Source: Lunularia cruciata | Taxonomy: Eukaryota > Streptophyta > Marchantiopsida > Lunulariales > Lunulariaceae | Reading direction: 5' to 3' | DNA: 64,000 nt | NCBI GenBank assembly: GCA_948567375.1 | Contig: OX419756.1 | Location: 56,956,552 to 57,020,551 of the forward strand | In this document: piece by piece, positions 35,401 through 48,117 of the stretch | Numbering within the stretch: the stretch's first letter is position 1 | How the letters are laid out: each line of letters starts with the position of its first letter | Program-made: the position numbers and the translations under genes | Notes under the pieces: generated by a model | What the model was told of the DNA's origin: nothing | Databases searched by the model: none | What the model saw: only the letters and a program-made list of their open reading frames with translations

Positions 35401-38400
35401 AGTTTGTAGCACTATCTAACTTGTACTATAAGTTTCCATTACTATCCAATAGAGCAAAAAGCTATTATCTTTTATGTTGTCTCTTGTATGGTATTCTTTT
35501 ACTAAAAATGATTAAATAAATTCCTTTAAATATTTATCAAATAATGTGAATGTAGTGTAGTTGATCACCTTCCAAAGATAAGGAAAGATATTCACCAAAC
35601 AAACTCCTATATACCTGGCTTTAGGATTTATCTTGACCTGTCTCAAAAAATTTGAATTTATATAAATATCTCAATCATTGCCTCTCTTGATGTGGTGATT
35701 TTAGTTCACAAGACTTTCTCTAAAACATTAAGAATGAACCAACACATAATCAAATTCATTCTCTTATTTCTTACACACTAGATGAGGTAGTGAGATATAT
35801 TTTAACCCAAACCATGGATTTCTATATCTAACAATATTCAATCAATCAAGAATAGCTATCAAATTCTAATTCTACAAACACTTAGCTAAAATGGCATCTA
35901 TTATAACAAAATTTATTCCTAAGTTACAATAGCATGTACATAAACAAGCTATATAGTTATTGATCTAGAATTATAAAGATGCTTTATCTGCTTATCAGAT
36001 CCATTTAAACAAAGAGAAATAAATAAATTTTCCATCATGGTAGTGCATTAGAAAACTAAATCAAGGACAGTTAAGGAAATCTCAAAAGATGGACTTAATA
36101 ACACTAAATTATATAAACTTTCATGAGAGAAGGAAAAAAGAGAAGAGATATGTTCAATTAGTTAAAATCTAGAGAAGTAGCAATGACTATCAAGATTGAT
36201 TCAATCAAGTAGAGAGGGGAGATGTTTATATCATGTTCGCATCTCTTATAAGAAAATCCATGAACTTTTGCATTTTCTTTCAAGGGATTTCTGTCTTATA
36301 ATCTATATAAGCTCATAGGTTTATACCCAATAAGAGATATTATCCAAATGATAAAAAGGCGATCCAAGTCTTGTAACAAATTATTAAATATCAATAACAT
36401 CAAAATCAAAAACATTTATTTTATGTTTATGTGATTTCAAAATATAACCCTCAACTGTTGAGATTTGCTTTATTAGCATGTCTATTTTAATTGGTTAATA
36501 AAAAGTCAAGTATTATCAAATGAAAGAAGTGTAAAATGTTGCTTGAAAACAAAATCCCCATGCATGAACAAATGTTGTATAAGCTCTTCATTTGAGTCTT
36601 TTAGTTGCTCTTCTTGCTCCACAATTAAATATTTGCTATTGATCAATTTTTCCCTTACAAACCAAATAGTTAGAAATAACATTAATTTTCTCAGACCAAC
36701 TTTACATATTTTTGGTACTAAAGACTTGCTTATATTTGAATTTTTATACTAGAATTCAATCAAACAATAAAATCACATAAGCAAGCAAGAAAATAACAAG
36801 TCTTCTTTCTCATAATTATAGTCTATATGACTTAGTTTTCAGAGGAAATTTTACTCTTTTATCTTTAATTTTCAAATTGTTCCATCTTCTTGTAGATCTT
36901 ATATCATTCTTACTAAAACCCAAAGGTACTTAGTTCTTTTTCCAAATTTTTAATATAACAACTCATAAAAATAACCGTAATCTGTCTTTGTAGTTGATAT
37001 AAACTTTATGCCCCTCAGTCAAAGCCTTCCCTTACCCCATCATGATACTCAAGTAATTAAACTTGTTTTGAATTAGATTGACCCGTATAATCTATTTTCA
37101 AAGTTGTGACTTTTATCCTTTATCAACCTGATCTTCTTCATCATATGTGTATTCATCTTATCTTGCAAAATTCTAGATTCAAACCTTTCTCTTCCATCTT
37201 CTTTTCTTCACCAATGTTTCTCTGCTTGCAATCACAAGTGAAGTTCATGAGAATTATAAAGTTTATCAAAGCCTTGCAAAGCATATGGCTACTTGTGGCT
37301 GTGACTAGGAATGCGAGTACAATTTTGGTGGAAATTTTTCCACTTTATGACATCATATAAGCACCCTTGAATCATTTTCATAGTACTTGAGATACTATTT
37401 TGAAGTAAAGAAGACCACTTTGTGCATCTATCATCTTATACCAACTTATGGAGGAATAGACTCAAACAACAAAAATAATTATGTGATCATATTGTGGTAT
37501 GTATATAGTTATAGATTGATAAGGAATTTCCTTTGAGATACAAGTTGTTGAAGGAAACTTTGATTAGCATTAGCCAATCATGATTAAAGTTAGTTATAAC
37601 TAGCCAAAGTTAGTAATTGTTACAACTAGGAACTAACTAGACTAGAAAAAAAGAATATGCTAGGAGGTGAGAAGTTAATTCTGTATGGTAGTAGAGATCC
37701 AAAATCTCTCACCAAATTATTATACTTTGGCCAATTTAGATATATGACTAGGTAGACAAATGATATGATTAATGTAAGGTCACAAAGGTGCTTATTGTAA
37801 AGCAATCTCTAGTATCAAACAAGGAAACTACAATATTTCCTTATAGGCTCTCCAAGATTCTCTCCAAGATTCTCCTCAGATCTTCAAGCAAGCTTCTAGA
37901 ATAAGCAAACTAGTCAAGAGATTAGGAATTTACCTATGTGATTCCTTACTTTTACCAAAGAAGCTTTTAGAACCTCCTTATATGTCTTATATAACCATAT
38001 TTTACTAAGAAAACCTACAATTAGTATAAACAAAGGAATATAGGAGTCACTTCCTTACTTTATTTTGTTATGAGTAAGATATGTTGCTTGAGTAGAAGAG
38101 GTTAGTTTCCTACATTAACAATGAGCAAGTTCTACTATGAGTCAAGATTCAATTTTGGGTTCATAGGTAAAGTGAAAGTATTATGAGTCTACTTTAAGCA
38201 ATACTTCAATGAAACTATGAAGTTGTGCAAGAGATGATATAAAGAGTAGAAAAGCGTTTTTAGTTCAAGATGAGGAATAGATTTCTTATATTTGAGGTAG
38301 AATTCTTGTATAGATTTATACATATATTGTCTAAATTATATCATATAGATCATTTGGTTTGGTGTGATATTTGTTAAGCTTGTCGTGGAGAACACAAGAA

Positions 38401-41400
38401 TTTTATAAATCCTTAGTTTAATCTATTTTGGCTCACTAGTAAGGAGTTATGGATCTTTACATAGAGAGGTTTATAAATGACCAAAATATACTTCTAGGTG
38501 TTATGCTCTTTACAAGTATGAGGAGATGAGAGTAGGTCACAAGGAATAGAGGTATTTATGAACATCCAAATTCTTGTTGTGGAATATATATTATATCTAA
38601 TTTAGATTTATAGATTCTATGATTTTCAAACAACCTTCATTGCCAAATTTTTTGTGTGAAATTTGCTTGGTAGATCATGGTGTCTTGAACAAATTGAGTT
38701 TCAATATGATCATTATGGACAAGAATATGATATTATAATCTAAATTTTGCTTTAGAGTTGATTAGGAGTGCAATATTAGCCATCTATCAATTTGAAGGTC
38801 AATCTCTTGCCATAGCCAAAAGGTTTATCCTCTCTCAAGAAAAATCTCTTACCACAAAAACACCATCTAAGAGTTCAAAAGTAAAGTGCATGATGAGAAT
38901 TTAATTGACTAGTGGATGGGGAAAATGGTATTGAATTTAAAATAGTAATATTTTTAGAAATTTCTGTTAAGGATATAACTTCTAGGAAATCCAAGGAGTA
39001 CTTAGTAGGAAGTTTCATAAAGGAATTTATTGAAAGTATCTATGAACCTTCTTAGGGATTGAGTAGGCTAGTAAGGTATTTGGGAAGTTTCTTGTGCTTT
39101 TAGAGTGTTTCATCACCTTTTTATGGATTGAGTAACTTGGCTAGAAAGTTAAATTGGTTAAGAAGTTAATAGCAAACTGCCAAGAAGCAAACGAGTACCT
39201 ATCTCAAGTATAAAAATTAGGACCTTATTCCACCTTTGCACTCAATATACATTCTATTGAATTTTTCAATCCCTTTTGTCTATCTTGTCTTCTATCTCAT
39301 TGTAATTCTGCTATTTTATAACAATTTATCTTTGTGATACCACTAGCTAGACAAATTGACTATATATGCAAATAGGTTTGGTAATATCTTTAGAGATTTT
39401 ATACATGATGGTCTAAGTAGACAAGATAGAGTAGTCTCCAAAAGAGGACTTCCATTAATAGAGCAAAAGCCAAAAAAACACCAAAAACTTTAAAGCCAAT
39501 TTTGGAGGCCTAAATGAAATAATAAAACTTTACTTCCCATTGAGGACAAAGGCTTTGCTTGTATTCCTTGTTTGTCTCATCCAGATCCTTCCAATGGTTA
39601 CCTCTTCCATGTTGTTTTGAGCTAATATGAATATTCTCCAAAGATTCCCTATGGTCAAACTTATTTGATCAACCTTTTAGTACAAGGATCAACATGTCAC
39701 CAATCCATACATCTAATCTAAGGGTTTAGCTCCTTGACATTTCACCAATCCATGTATCTAATCAAAGGGTATAGCTCTCTTTGAGTGGATCCTCTTTGTT
39801 ATGTAATAAAGATAAGGTGTTCCTTGAGGCATCTGAGTTTTTTTGGGAGTTCCAATCTGGTGTGCTTATCGGGCTATTATAATCTCCCAAAGAAGTTTGT
39901 ACTCCATTTGTTTGTGATGCTCACATGTTAACATAGATTTTCCAAGGATTGTAATAACCTCTCATTCATTATTACCAATTTTTTCTTATTACAAGTGATA
40001 AAATTTACAAAAAAAATTCTTGCTTGCAATCACATGAGATACAAATGAGAAAAAGAATATAGATGTGGAATGAGAAATTTCAATCAAAGATGGGAGAACT
40101 AAAAAAAGGTGGTGAGTGATCATAAGTTGATACACAACAAGAAAGATAATTTTGACCTTATAAAAATGACCAATCCAATTGGAAAAGGATTTATAAAGTT
40201 ATTCGAACAAGATGAGTGAATCAAATATGGGCACATCACTTTTAACAATTTGAAGCGATAACAAGATGAGATTTGACTTTGGTAAAGAAGAAGATAAGGT
40301 AAAAAGACTTGGAATTTCTAGAAACATTGAAAGATAAAGTATTAAAGATGTAAGGTGTCTTGACCATAAGCAAGAAACAAGTGATAGAATTTAACACTTG
40401 CTTGCTTGCAACTCCTTTGACTTGTAAGAGTTGGTTAAATACTTTAGATGCATCTATGATGATCACCATAAGAGCTATCCAGATTTCTTATTGGATTTAT
40501 CTAGGAGCACATCAATTCTAATATATCATTGAGTAATAACTAGACAAGAGTAGTTAAACTCTAGAAGCAAATGATTATATAACCTTGGAGCAATAATTGG
40601 ATAATGATTCATGAGCTCTAAGTTTATCTATTACCAATGTGAAGATGTGTTGGTTTTTAATTCAAAATCTGACAAATTTCACATGAATATAAAGTGTATA
40701 GAAATCTTGAGCCATATTTGACCATTAGCATTGAGTGAAATGAGTGGTCTTCTCTACTCCAAGATGACATAACATGGAACAACTGAAAAAATCACATATC
40801 ATATGACGTATCATATCATATCATCATACAAAGTCATATGATGTATATACTTAATATTCCTCATGTAACAATCCATTTTTTATAGTAGAAATACACATAT
40901 TATTGTTAATTGCAATTTATGTTGAGATAAGGTGGACATAGGAATCTCTTTGCAATTTTTTCACAACTTTAACTTATATTTATTTATAAGTTAAAATCAT
41001 TCTTAAATTCTACAAGTGTGTAAGATTTATGAATCTTAAAGATATATGGGATTTAAGCAACAAGAAAGTACATTCAAAACAATGTTCTATTCCATTCAAA
41101 ACAACATTCAACATCCAAAGTTATATTCCATCTTGAAATCACATTGTTGAGTTTCTCCACCCAATGATATTGGTCTTCAAGTGCTCCAAGTGAAGTCTCT
41201 AAAAACTAGCTTGTATTTTATATGGATGAGATCAAATCTACATAAGTTAATATTGAAAAGATTTATAATATAAATCATGGATAATTATTGCTGACTATGA
41301 GTACAATAGTTTCCTTCATATAACTTAGACTTTTCAACCAAAGAGAATAATATGAGATTTATTTGAAAATTCTTATTATCTTATTGCTCAAAGAATAAAG

Positions 41401-44400
41401 TTAAATGCATTAAAGCAAAGAACACATGGAAAATCAAGATTATATGATTGCAAGGTAAGGTAAGTTGATACTAAATTCTTGAGTCTTTGAATACAACCTT
41501 TCCTTTTCACCTATTGAAATTTGACATTTTTTCTTAACATATTGGGAAGTGGTAGTCCAACATGTACACAATAAGATATTTTCAATTAATAAATCTAGCT
41601 AATACTTTAGTCCCTATAATTGCTTAATTCTCATTGGTCAATGATAATTTTGATAAGTTTCTCCTCCATTTGGATGCTTTTGCTAAAATTTTATAATCTA
41701 AGAAATTCACTTCACTCTTAAACTTAAATTTTGAATTTTCTTATACAAGGAACACACATTTACATATTCATGAGAATGTTTCAATTACTTCAATGTAGGA
41801 ATTGAGTTCTATTTTTTACTTGCTATAGATGAGAAAATAGCCAAGAACAATACCCAATCCAACATTTAATCTAGTCCTTGATGTATCATTATTTATGAAT
41901 AATATAAGGGCATCTACAAGTATAAAGGAAGAGCTTTTACATTGAAAATTGCAATACCTTATGAAAATAAATATCCTAGACACATGTCTTATTTAAATAA
42001 TAAGACTCATTAAAAAGGTAAAATATTACTTGGTAAAGAGCTTTGCTCCACTAATGGATATAAACCATTTATCCAAGGTAAGGAATAAAGTACTATTTAT
42101 TTTTTCCATTTTCATGATACCAATCTAGAATCAAAGACCAAATTCTTCTCATGGACAATCATTAGTAGCTCCAAATGAGGTTTTTCAAAGTTTTTCAAAG
42201 TTTTTCCCTTTCCTTTTGAGATAGGTTATGTATAGTTTAATAAAAGAATTCTGTTAAGATTAAATATTTTCAAATGTCATTCCTTGATCATAAGGTAAAT
42301 CCTTAGATCAACTATCTAAAATTTCATTAGACTTCTTTTGCAGAATCTCATCTTTAAATTGCATATCTCCATTCCACTTATAATTGGTTCTATTATGAGT
42401 ACAAACATTAATATCTTTTCCTTCATAACTACTAACGAGCAACAAAATGATTATACCTATAGTATTTTCTCACTTGTCAAGTATTTTAACGAGTGATAAC
42501 TTCATAAAAGATATCAAATATCTAGTTATGCATTTGTCCTTTGTAATATTAGAATTTAGCATACTACTCAATCAATTTGTCTATTATTATTTTCAAATGA
42601 ATGCAATACTATATATCAAACATCTAATTATACAATTGTCCTATGTAATTACAAGAATTTAGCATACTACTCAATCAATTTGGCTTTTATTGCATTCATG
42701 CTAAGGTGATACTATATTAGTACCATAGTGTAGAGGTGCAACTATGAATTAACTCTATATACTCTCTAACTATATATAATCTTATCTAATCTCAAGAAGT
42801 AATAAATTAAGAATTCAAAGTAAGAGTCCTTGCATTCAAACGTAAGAAACCTTTTTATTCATGAGCTCTCATCCTCTTTGTATATTATATCCTATTTAAT
42901 TTATTTAAAGTAGTAAAATATATCAAGATCTTTTAATGATCATTTTATATCATATTGTAAAGATATGTTTATATATCTTAAACTCTCTACTTCTTTAGAA
43001 TTTATGATCCTCTCAATAAACAACTTGACTTGTTTTATTATATCTTGACGCTCTAAAGAACTAATACTATATTAGTTGCATCAAGCATTTACATTTTCCT
43101 CATTTATTTAATCTTCTACATATTAAAATTAATTTAATTTATAAATTTCATTTTTTTACTTAAAATATGTAATACAATACCAAAATTACTCTTAGTAGAA
43201 GTATGTTTAGCCAAGTTGCTCTTTATTTAATATTTTTAAGCAGATATCTTTGGATAGCATTAATTTTTGTATGACAAACTTCATCATCTTGTATGTGATA
43301 GGCTTATATAGCTTGTTGAGGTTGTGTATATAGCTGTTATAATTTTCCATGGTTATTTCCATCTTTGTACGAGGTCTTAAAATGATATAGTGCTTCTCTT
43401 TTATAAAATCTAAGGAATTCCATGAGATGATAAGTGTCAAATTTGGTAGGATGATGATGAGACATTAGAATAATAGAGTTCCTTTAAATATTGATAATAA
43501 ATAATTAGGTTATTTTACTATGTTGTACTTTCTCCACTTATGTCTCCTCCAATTATTTTTAATGAATTTAAGTTTATTTATAATTATTAATAATTTTTTA
43601 TCAATGTCTTATATACTTGTAGAGTGATAATATTATTCATAATCAGAATTATTCCTCATTATGTCTATATTATCTTTTCACTCCATTGTATTTTAAATTA
43701 TCTTCTCAGTAAATGATTTTGCATGAGATAACAACCTTAATTTTCTTCTTAAAATACATTTCTTTTCATTGTATGGTTTGTGGTTTACCATTTACTTTGT
43801 TCACCATTTCTATCACTCTCAAGGTTAAGAGAAGATCAAAATTTGAAATAAAACAAATAAAACAGAAAGTAACCTTTGATTATAAGTGAAAACAAGAAGT
43901 AGTAATAAATTATCAAAAATATTAATTTTTTTCAAGAAATTTTGACCAAAATAAGATATTACAAATGGATACAATTGATATTTAAGCACATATTCAGTAA
44001 ATGACCAAGAGAATAATAGACTTGATACTATTCATGTACCAATTATATAATGTGAAATAATAGAGTTTAAGAGAACAAGCTGGAAGATAGAAGAGAAGAA
44101 ATGACTAAATTGCACACACAATGCTAGAGAGAATGAGAGGTATTTGCTGTTTTTTGGTCAAGTTACTTGGTAATTTCTTAGTCAAGTAGCTTGATATCTA
44201 CAAAGTTTCTAAAACACTTCATAGCCAAGGAGTTACAAGTGCATCTAAGCCAAGGAGTATTCAATCCTTATAAGATCTTATGTATACCTCTTAAAAATTC
44301 CTCAAAGAAGATCCCTTTGCAATTTTAAGAATATCTTTTACAGTCTTCTAGCAACCAAAAACTCAAACTCTACTTCTAGTAAAGATCATAATACTATATA

Positions 44401-45050
44401 AAATTGATACAATATTGTAAGAACTATGAAAAGTTTTCAATTTCTTAATATGATATGAATTTATTAATAAGTGATAATGCAATAAATCTAACATAATTTC
44501 TCTGATTTTAAGATGCATTACAGTGACAGCATATAATAATACTTGTAAGGCTTATGAAAAGAACTGTGTTGAAGATGCAGAAAGTGATATTTTGAACTTC
44601 AAAAAGAGTACTAATTGGATTGATCATTTTGTGAAAATGATCTAAGAAGAATCGTTGTTACCAAGGACTACATGGATAACACTTATGCACAAACACTTGT
44701 TAAATTAAGTACTAAGGTATTTTACACATCAAGCAAAAGTTTAGTAAATAAGAAGCAAAATTATATTCCTATATATTGTAAAGGAAAATAATTAAAAAAT
44801 TCATGCATATATTTATACCCTTCTTAATAAAAGAATATAGGTCATTTAGCCATCCATTTTTTTCAAAAAGGTTAATTAAGTAGATAAATGTTTGCAGTAT
44901 TATCCAATATATCAAGCAAGCTCAAGGATATTATTGATTCAGCAGGCCTTTTACATTATTGTGGATAATCTAATGTTGATCTTTTTTTGTTTGATCCAAG
45001 CACATGTATAGTTTGCTCAAGATTTTGATGCATGAGCTGGTGGCTTATTC

Positions 45051-45052
<2 letters not shown>
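35400..45052. other. AT-rich, CpG-poor unassigned block
   Basis: About 10 kb of very AT-rich sequence with few CpG and no frame I can assign to a family. The longest open stretches are below 90 codons. I see no tRNA or rRNA. The preceding transposon copies show the same base shift, so this is probably old, heavily mutated repeat DNA, not foreign DNA. That is an inference. Confidence 0.5.
42515..42720 (+). repeat. Tandem duplication, period 103 bp
   Basis: AGAATTTAGCATACTACTCA occurs at 42551 and 42654. Each is preceded by a match of type 'ctagttatgcatttgtcct.tgtaat'. Confidence 0.75.

Positions 45053-45139
<87 letters not shown>
45053..45139. repeat. TA dinucleotide microsatellite
   Basis: An uninterrupted TA run of about 87 bp. 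Such tracts are unstable and often break assemblies; an N gap follows 250 bp later. Confidence 0.95.
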
Positions 45140-45143
<4 letters not shown>

Positions 45144-45385
45144 AAATTTACTCAGTCTAGAGCAAGAAAATTGAGCTATTCCTAAACTATCTTATAATGA
45201 ATCTATCTTTCCTTGTTTGATTCTTTATTGGTTTGCTGATAGGGATAGGAATTTGGTGTGAAAGGGTTTAGGGAACCCCTAAACTATCAACAAAATCTTA
45301 TCTTAAATGAAGTCTCTCATGGAAGATGTCTCCAATTCGAGTAGATTACTTTTACATATGTTTCATTTATAAAATTGATATCTTT

Positions 45386-45585
45386 NNNNNNNNNNNNNNN
45401 NNNNNNNNNNNNNNNNNNNNNNNNNNNNNNNNNNNNNNNNNNNNNNNNNNNNNNNNNNNNNNNNNNNNNNNNNNNNNNNNNNNNNNNNNNNNNNNNNNNN
45501 NNNNNNNNNNNNNNNNNNNNNNNNNNNNNNNNNNNNNNNNNNNNNNNNNNNNNNNNNNNNNNNNNNNNNNNNNNNNNNNNNNNNN
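45386..45585. other. Assembly gap (200 N)
   Basis: Exactly 200 N, probably a placeholder of unknown true length. Composition differs clearly on its two sides: AT-rich and CpG-poor before, ordinary after. Confidence 0.98.
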
Positions 45586-45723
45586 AAATATACGGTGAGG
45601 ATACGAATTTAATGTTTCAAGTTAATAGCGTCATGTATTTAATTGTTGATTGCCTCACAACAGTTAGACAAGGTGCGCTGTACTTCTGTGGAAGTCATAA
45701 ACAACAACATACATTACACTTGA

Positions 45724-45794
45724 CCTTCAATGACGTGTAGATTGGCATTTACGTGTGCTAATAACATACGCTTATCCTAGCACGTCATTGAAGG
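45724..45794. repeat. Inverted repeat with TGACGTG/CACGTCA arms
   Basis: A perfect 14-bp arm CCTTCAATGACGTG (45724-45737) and its reverse complement (45781-45794) are separated by 43 nt. The arms contain TGACGT, the core bound by plant bZIP factors. RNA from here could form a 71-nt hairpin. Confidence 0.7.
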
Positions 45795-48072
45795 CTTGTG
45801 ACTAGACAGGCTCTCATTGATGGGCAAGTACAACATCAGTGGTCACTCTTGAGGTCACGCTCAATTGAAATTCAGACTGATCAATATTCAAAGTTCGCTA
45901 GGAAGCCTATCCCTAAAGTTGCAATACTTGCAACTAAATTCCAGCAACATGCTTATGTCATACAACACAGTTGAGACTGGAAAATTCGGATTGATACGAG
46001 TTTCTTTGTATTATTTTAATCCGCAGCATATGACGTTCAGATATTCCATTTTCAGTCGTGTAGAAGGCGGACAAACAAAGAACATTAAATGCCGGGTTTG
46101 ATCGGGACAACCCCCGAGACATGAATTATTGCATTTAGTTCCAAGCCCAGAAGCTTGACATACCCTATATATAGTTAAAGGTTAGTCCGTCTTATCCAGT
46201 CCCCAATGCTGCTCCTTTTGAAACCCTTGCACAACACACTAGATACACAGAACACGCCTTCTAAATCCTGAAGTATAAAATTTTCCTTGCCATCAGGTGG
46301 AATTTAAACAAGATTTTCTTTTCGGAAAGGTACCTGTAGCTACTTCCGTACGTTTGAAGTTGTAGTTCTTAACTCTTACATTGTTCTACTTGCTTTCCAA
46401 TCAAAACATATGTATATGAATCACACATTACTTCTTTTCTAGATCCAAAACAAAAAGGCATCATAAAGAGAGAGTGAATGGAAAAGCAAAAAGCTCAGGC
46501 ATTCAAGAAAGAGACACAAAGACAATAAGTTTCAGAAGGAACAAGAGAACTGTGACATGAAAGTGATTGATCTTTTATGAGACACTTGAGCTTCTCATAC
46601 AGGTGTTCTTGCTACATATTTGCAAATATGGCATCTTGACCTCATAGTTTAACTTTATGTAGTCTGGAATCAAGTCAAAGTGGATATTAAACCTCTCGAT
46701 TGTACTTACTAAGTCCTAGTAAACATATCCCTTTGAATCCGGTCTCCGCGAAGGCTTTCGAGTGATAACGACTTTCCCAACTTGACTTGATTCCAACCAT
46801 GATGATGATGAATATCTAGATCTCTGAGATTACTTCTTTCCCAACCTCTCAATAGCTTTATAACCGTTCTCGTTATATTCTACGTACCATTTATCTAAGA
46901 GAATACGTGAATTAATATGCTCATTTGCTGCTAAGAAGACTTGAGAGCCTATTAGTTCACATGAGAAAAACAAGTAAAGGTTAACATTCCAATCGTTAGC
47001 TACAATACGCAATCTGTTTGTTGGACACGTGATCTTAAGACTTCTCCTCCAGGAGAAACATGAAAAAGCTATGCAGAAAGGCTGCGGTCGAACTTTGCTA
47101 CTGACTTCATGAATCACCTTGATTCTCGTGGATTCGAGCATGGTACAGTAACATCCTGATTGAGTGCTCATTTCGGCGAAATGAATTTTGAGGTTCAATC
47201 AATTTACTGCTGTCCAAATTCTCATTAACACCCATTTCTATTGAGTTAGTGCATCCTGATTGAAGCAAAACATATAAGAGATTTATTTCCATTTTCACCA
47301 TATTATGTTGATTTCACCACAAAACCTGCTCTTGTATTCTCTAGTGTAACGTAATTCAAGACCGAATCTGGGGTTAGTGTAACGTTATAGTTTACTGACT
47401 GAGATATTTCAACAACTTACACTTGAACATCCTGTTGGCAATTATGCTGTAGAGCAAGGATATACGTAAGGTCGGACGGCATACAAAATAATTCTCGCTT
47501 ATAAGTCACTTTATCAGGTCTAAGATCTGGAATCATTGAACTCTGTGTTGATACATCTGCTAGAATGTGGGACAAGTACAATATACAGTATCTTTAATGG
47601 GACACGGCTGCACAGTTTCCAGCTTTCCGGACTAACAATGAGGAGAATTAAGCGCGGAGTTTGCCCTCTAACTGAGGACGTGCGGACTTTCGGAAGTTGT
47701 CTTCCAGGATCAGGAAGAGGAAACCAAAGAGACCTAGATTTCTATCGTCAACGATGTTCATCTTGATGGCTTCACATGGGGTTGAGAAGCAACAAGGGCT
47801 AAGAGTATTGGCCACTTTAGTAGATACTTCTAATGGTTCACATCCACGCCGATGCGTCCGCACAAGAGTAAGGCAAAAAAATGTAACTGTCATGTCATGC
47901 CACAAATGCACATATATCTCCATAAAATCAAAAAATTTAACATACCAAATATATACCTGTGGTTATAGACAAAACAGTCATGAATATGTTCCACAGTAGA
48001 TGGGATACAGTGAATAGGATGGTGGTTAGGGATGGGACGAGAGTAAGTGGTTGAGCTCGTGGTCCTTTTGAC

Positions 48073-48117
48073 GATGTTCCATTTCAATGATGTTCCATTT
48101 CAACGATGTTCAATTCT
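48073..48117 (+). repeat. Short tandem repeat, period 16 bp
   Basis: Three copies of GATGTTC(C/A)A(T)TTC at 48073, 48089 and 48105. Confidence 0.7.

Noticed and set aside
38970-44340. Possible inverted similarity between 38970-39200 and 44130-44330 in the AT-rich block
   Set aside because: Only patches match by eye, and AT-rich sequence gives frequent chance matches; needs a dot plot.
27550-45385. Horizontal transfer or organelle origin of the AT-rich block
   Set aside because: Its first third contains decayed copies of the same LINE and chromovirus found elsewhere in the window, and I recognise no organelle gene.
46830-47198. Minus-strand open stretch of 122 codons
   Set aside because: No family motif, no supporting exon or neighbour, and a length possible by chance in this composition.
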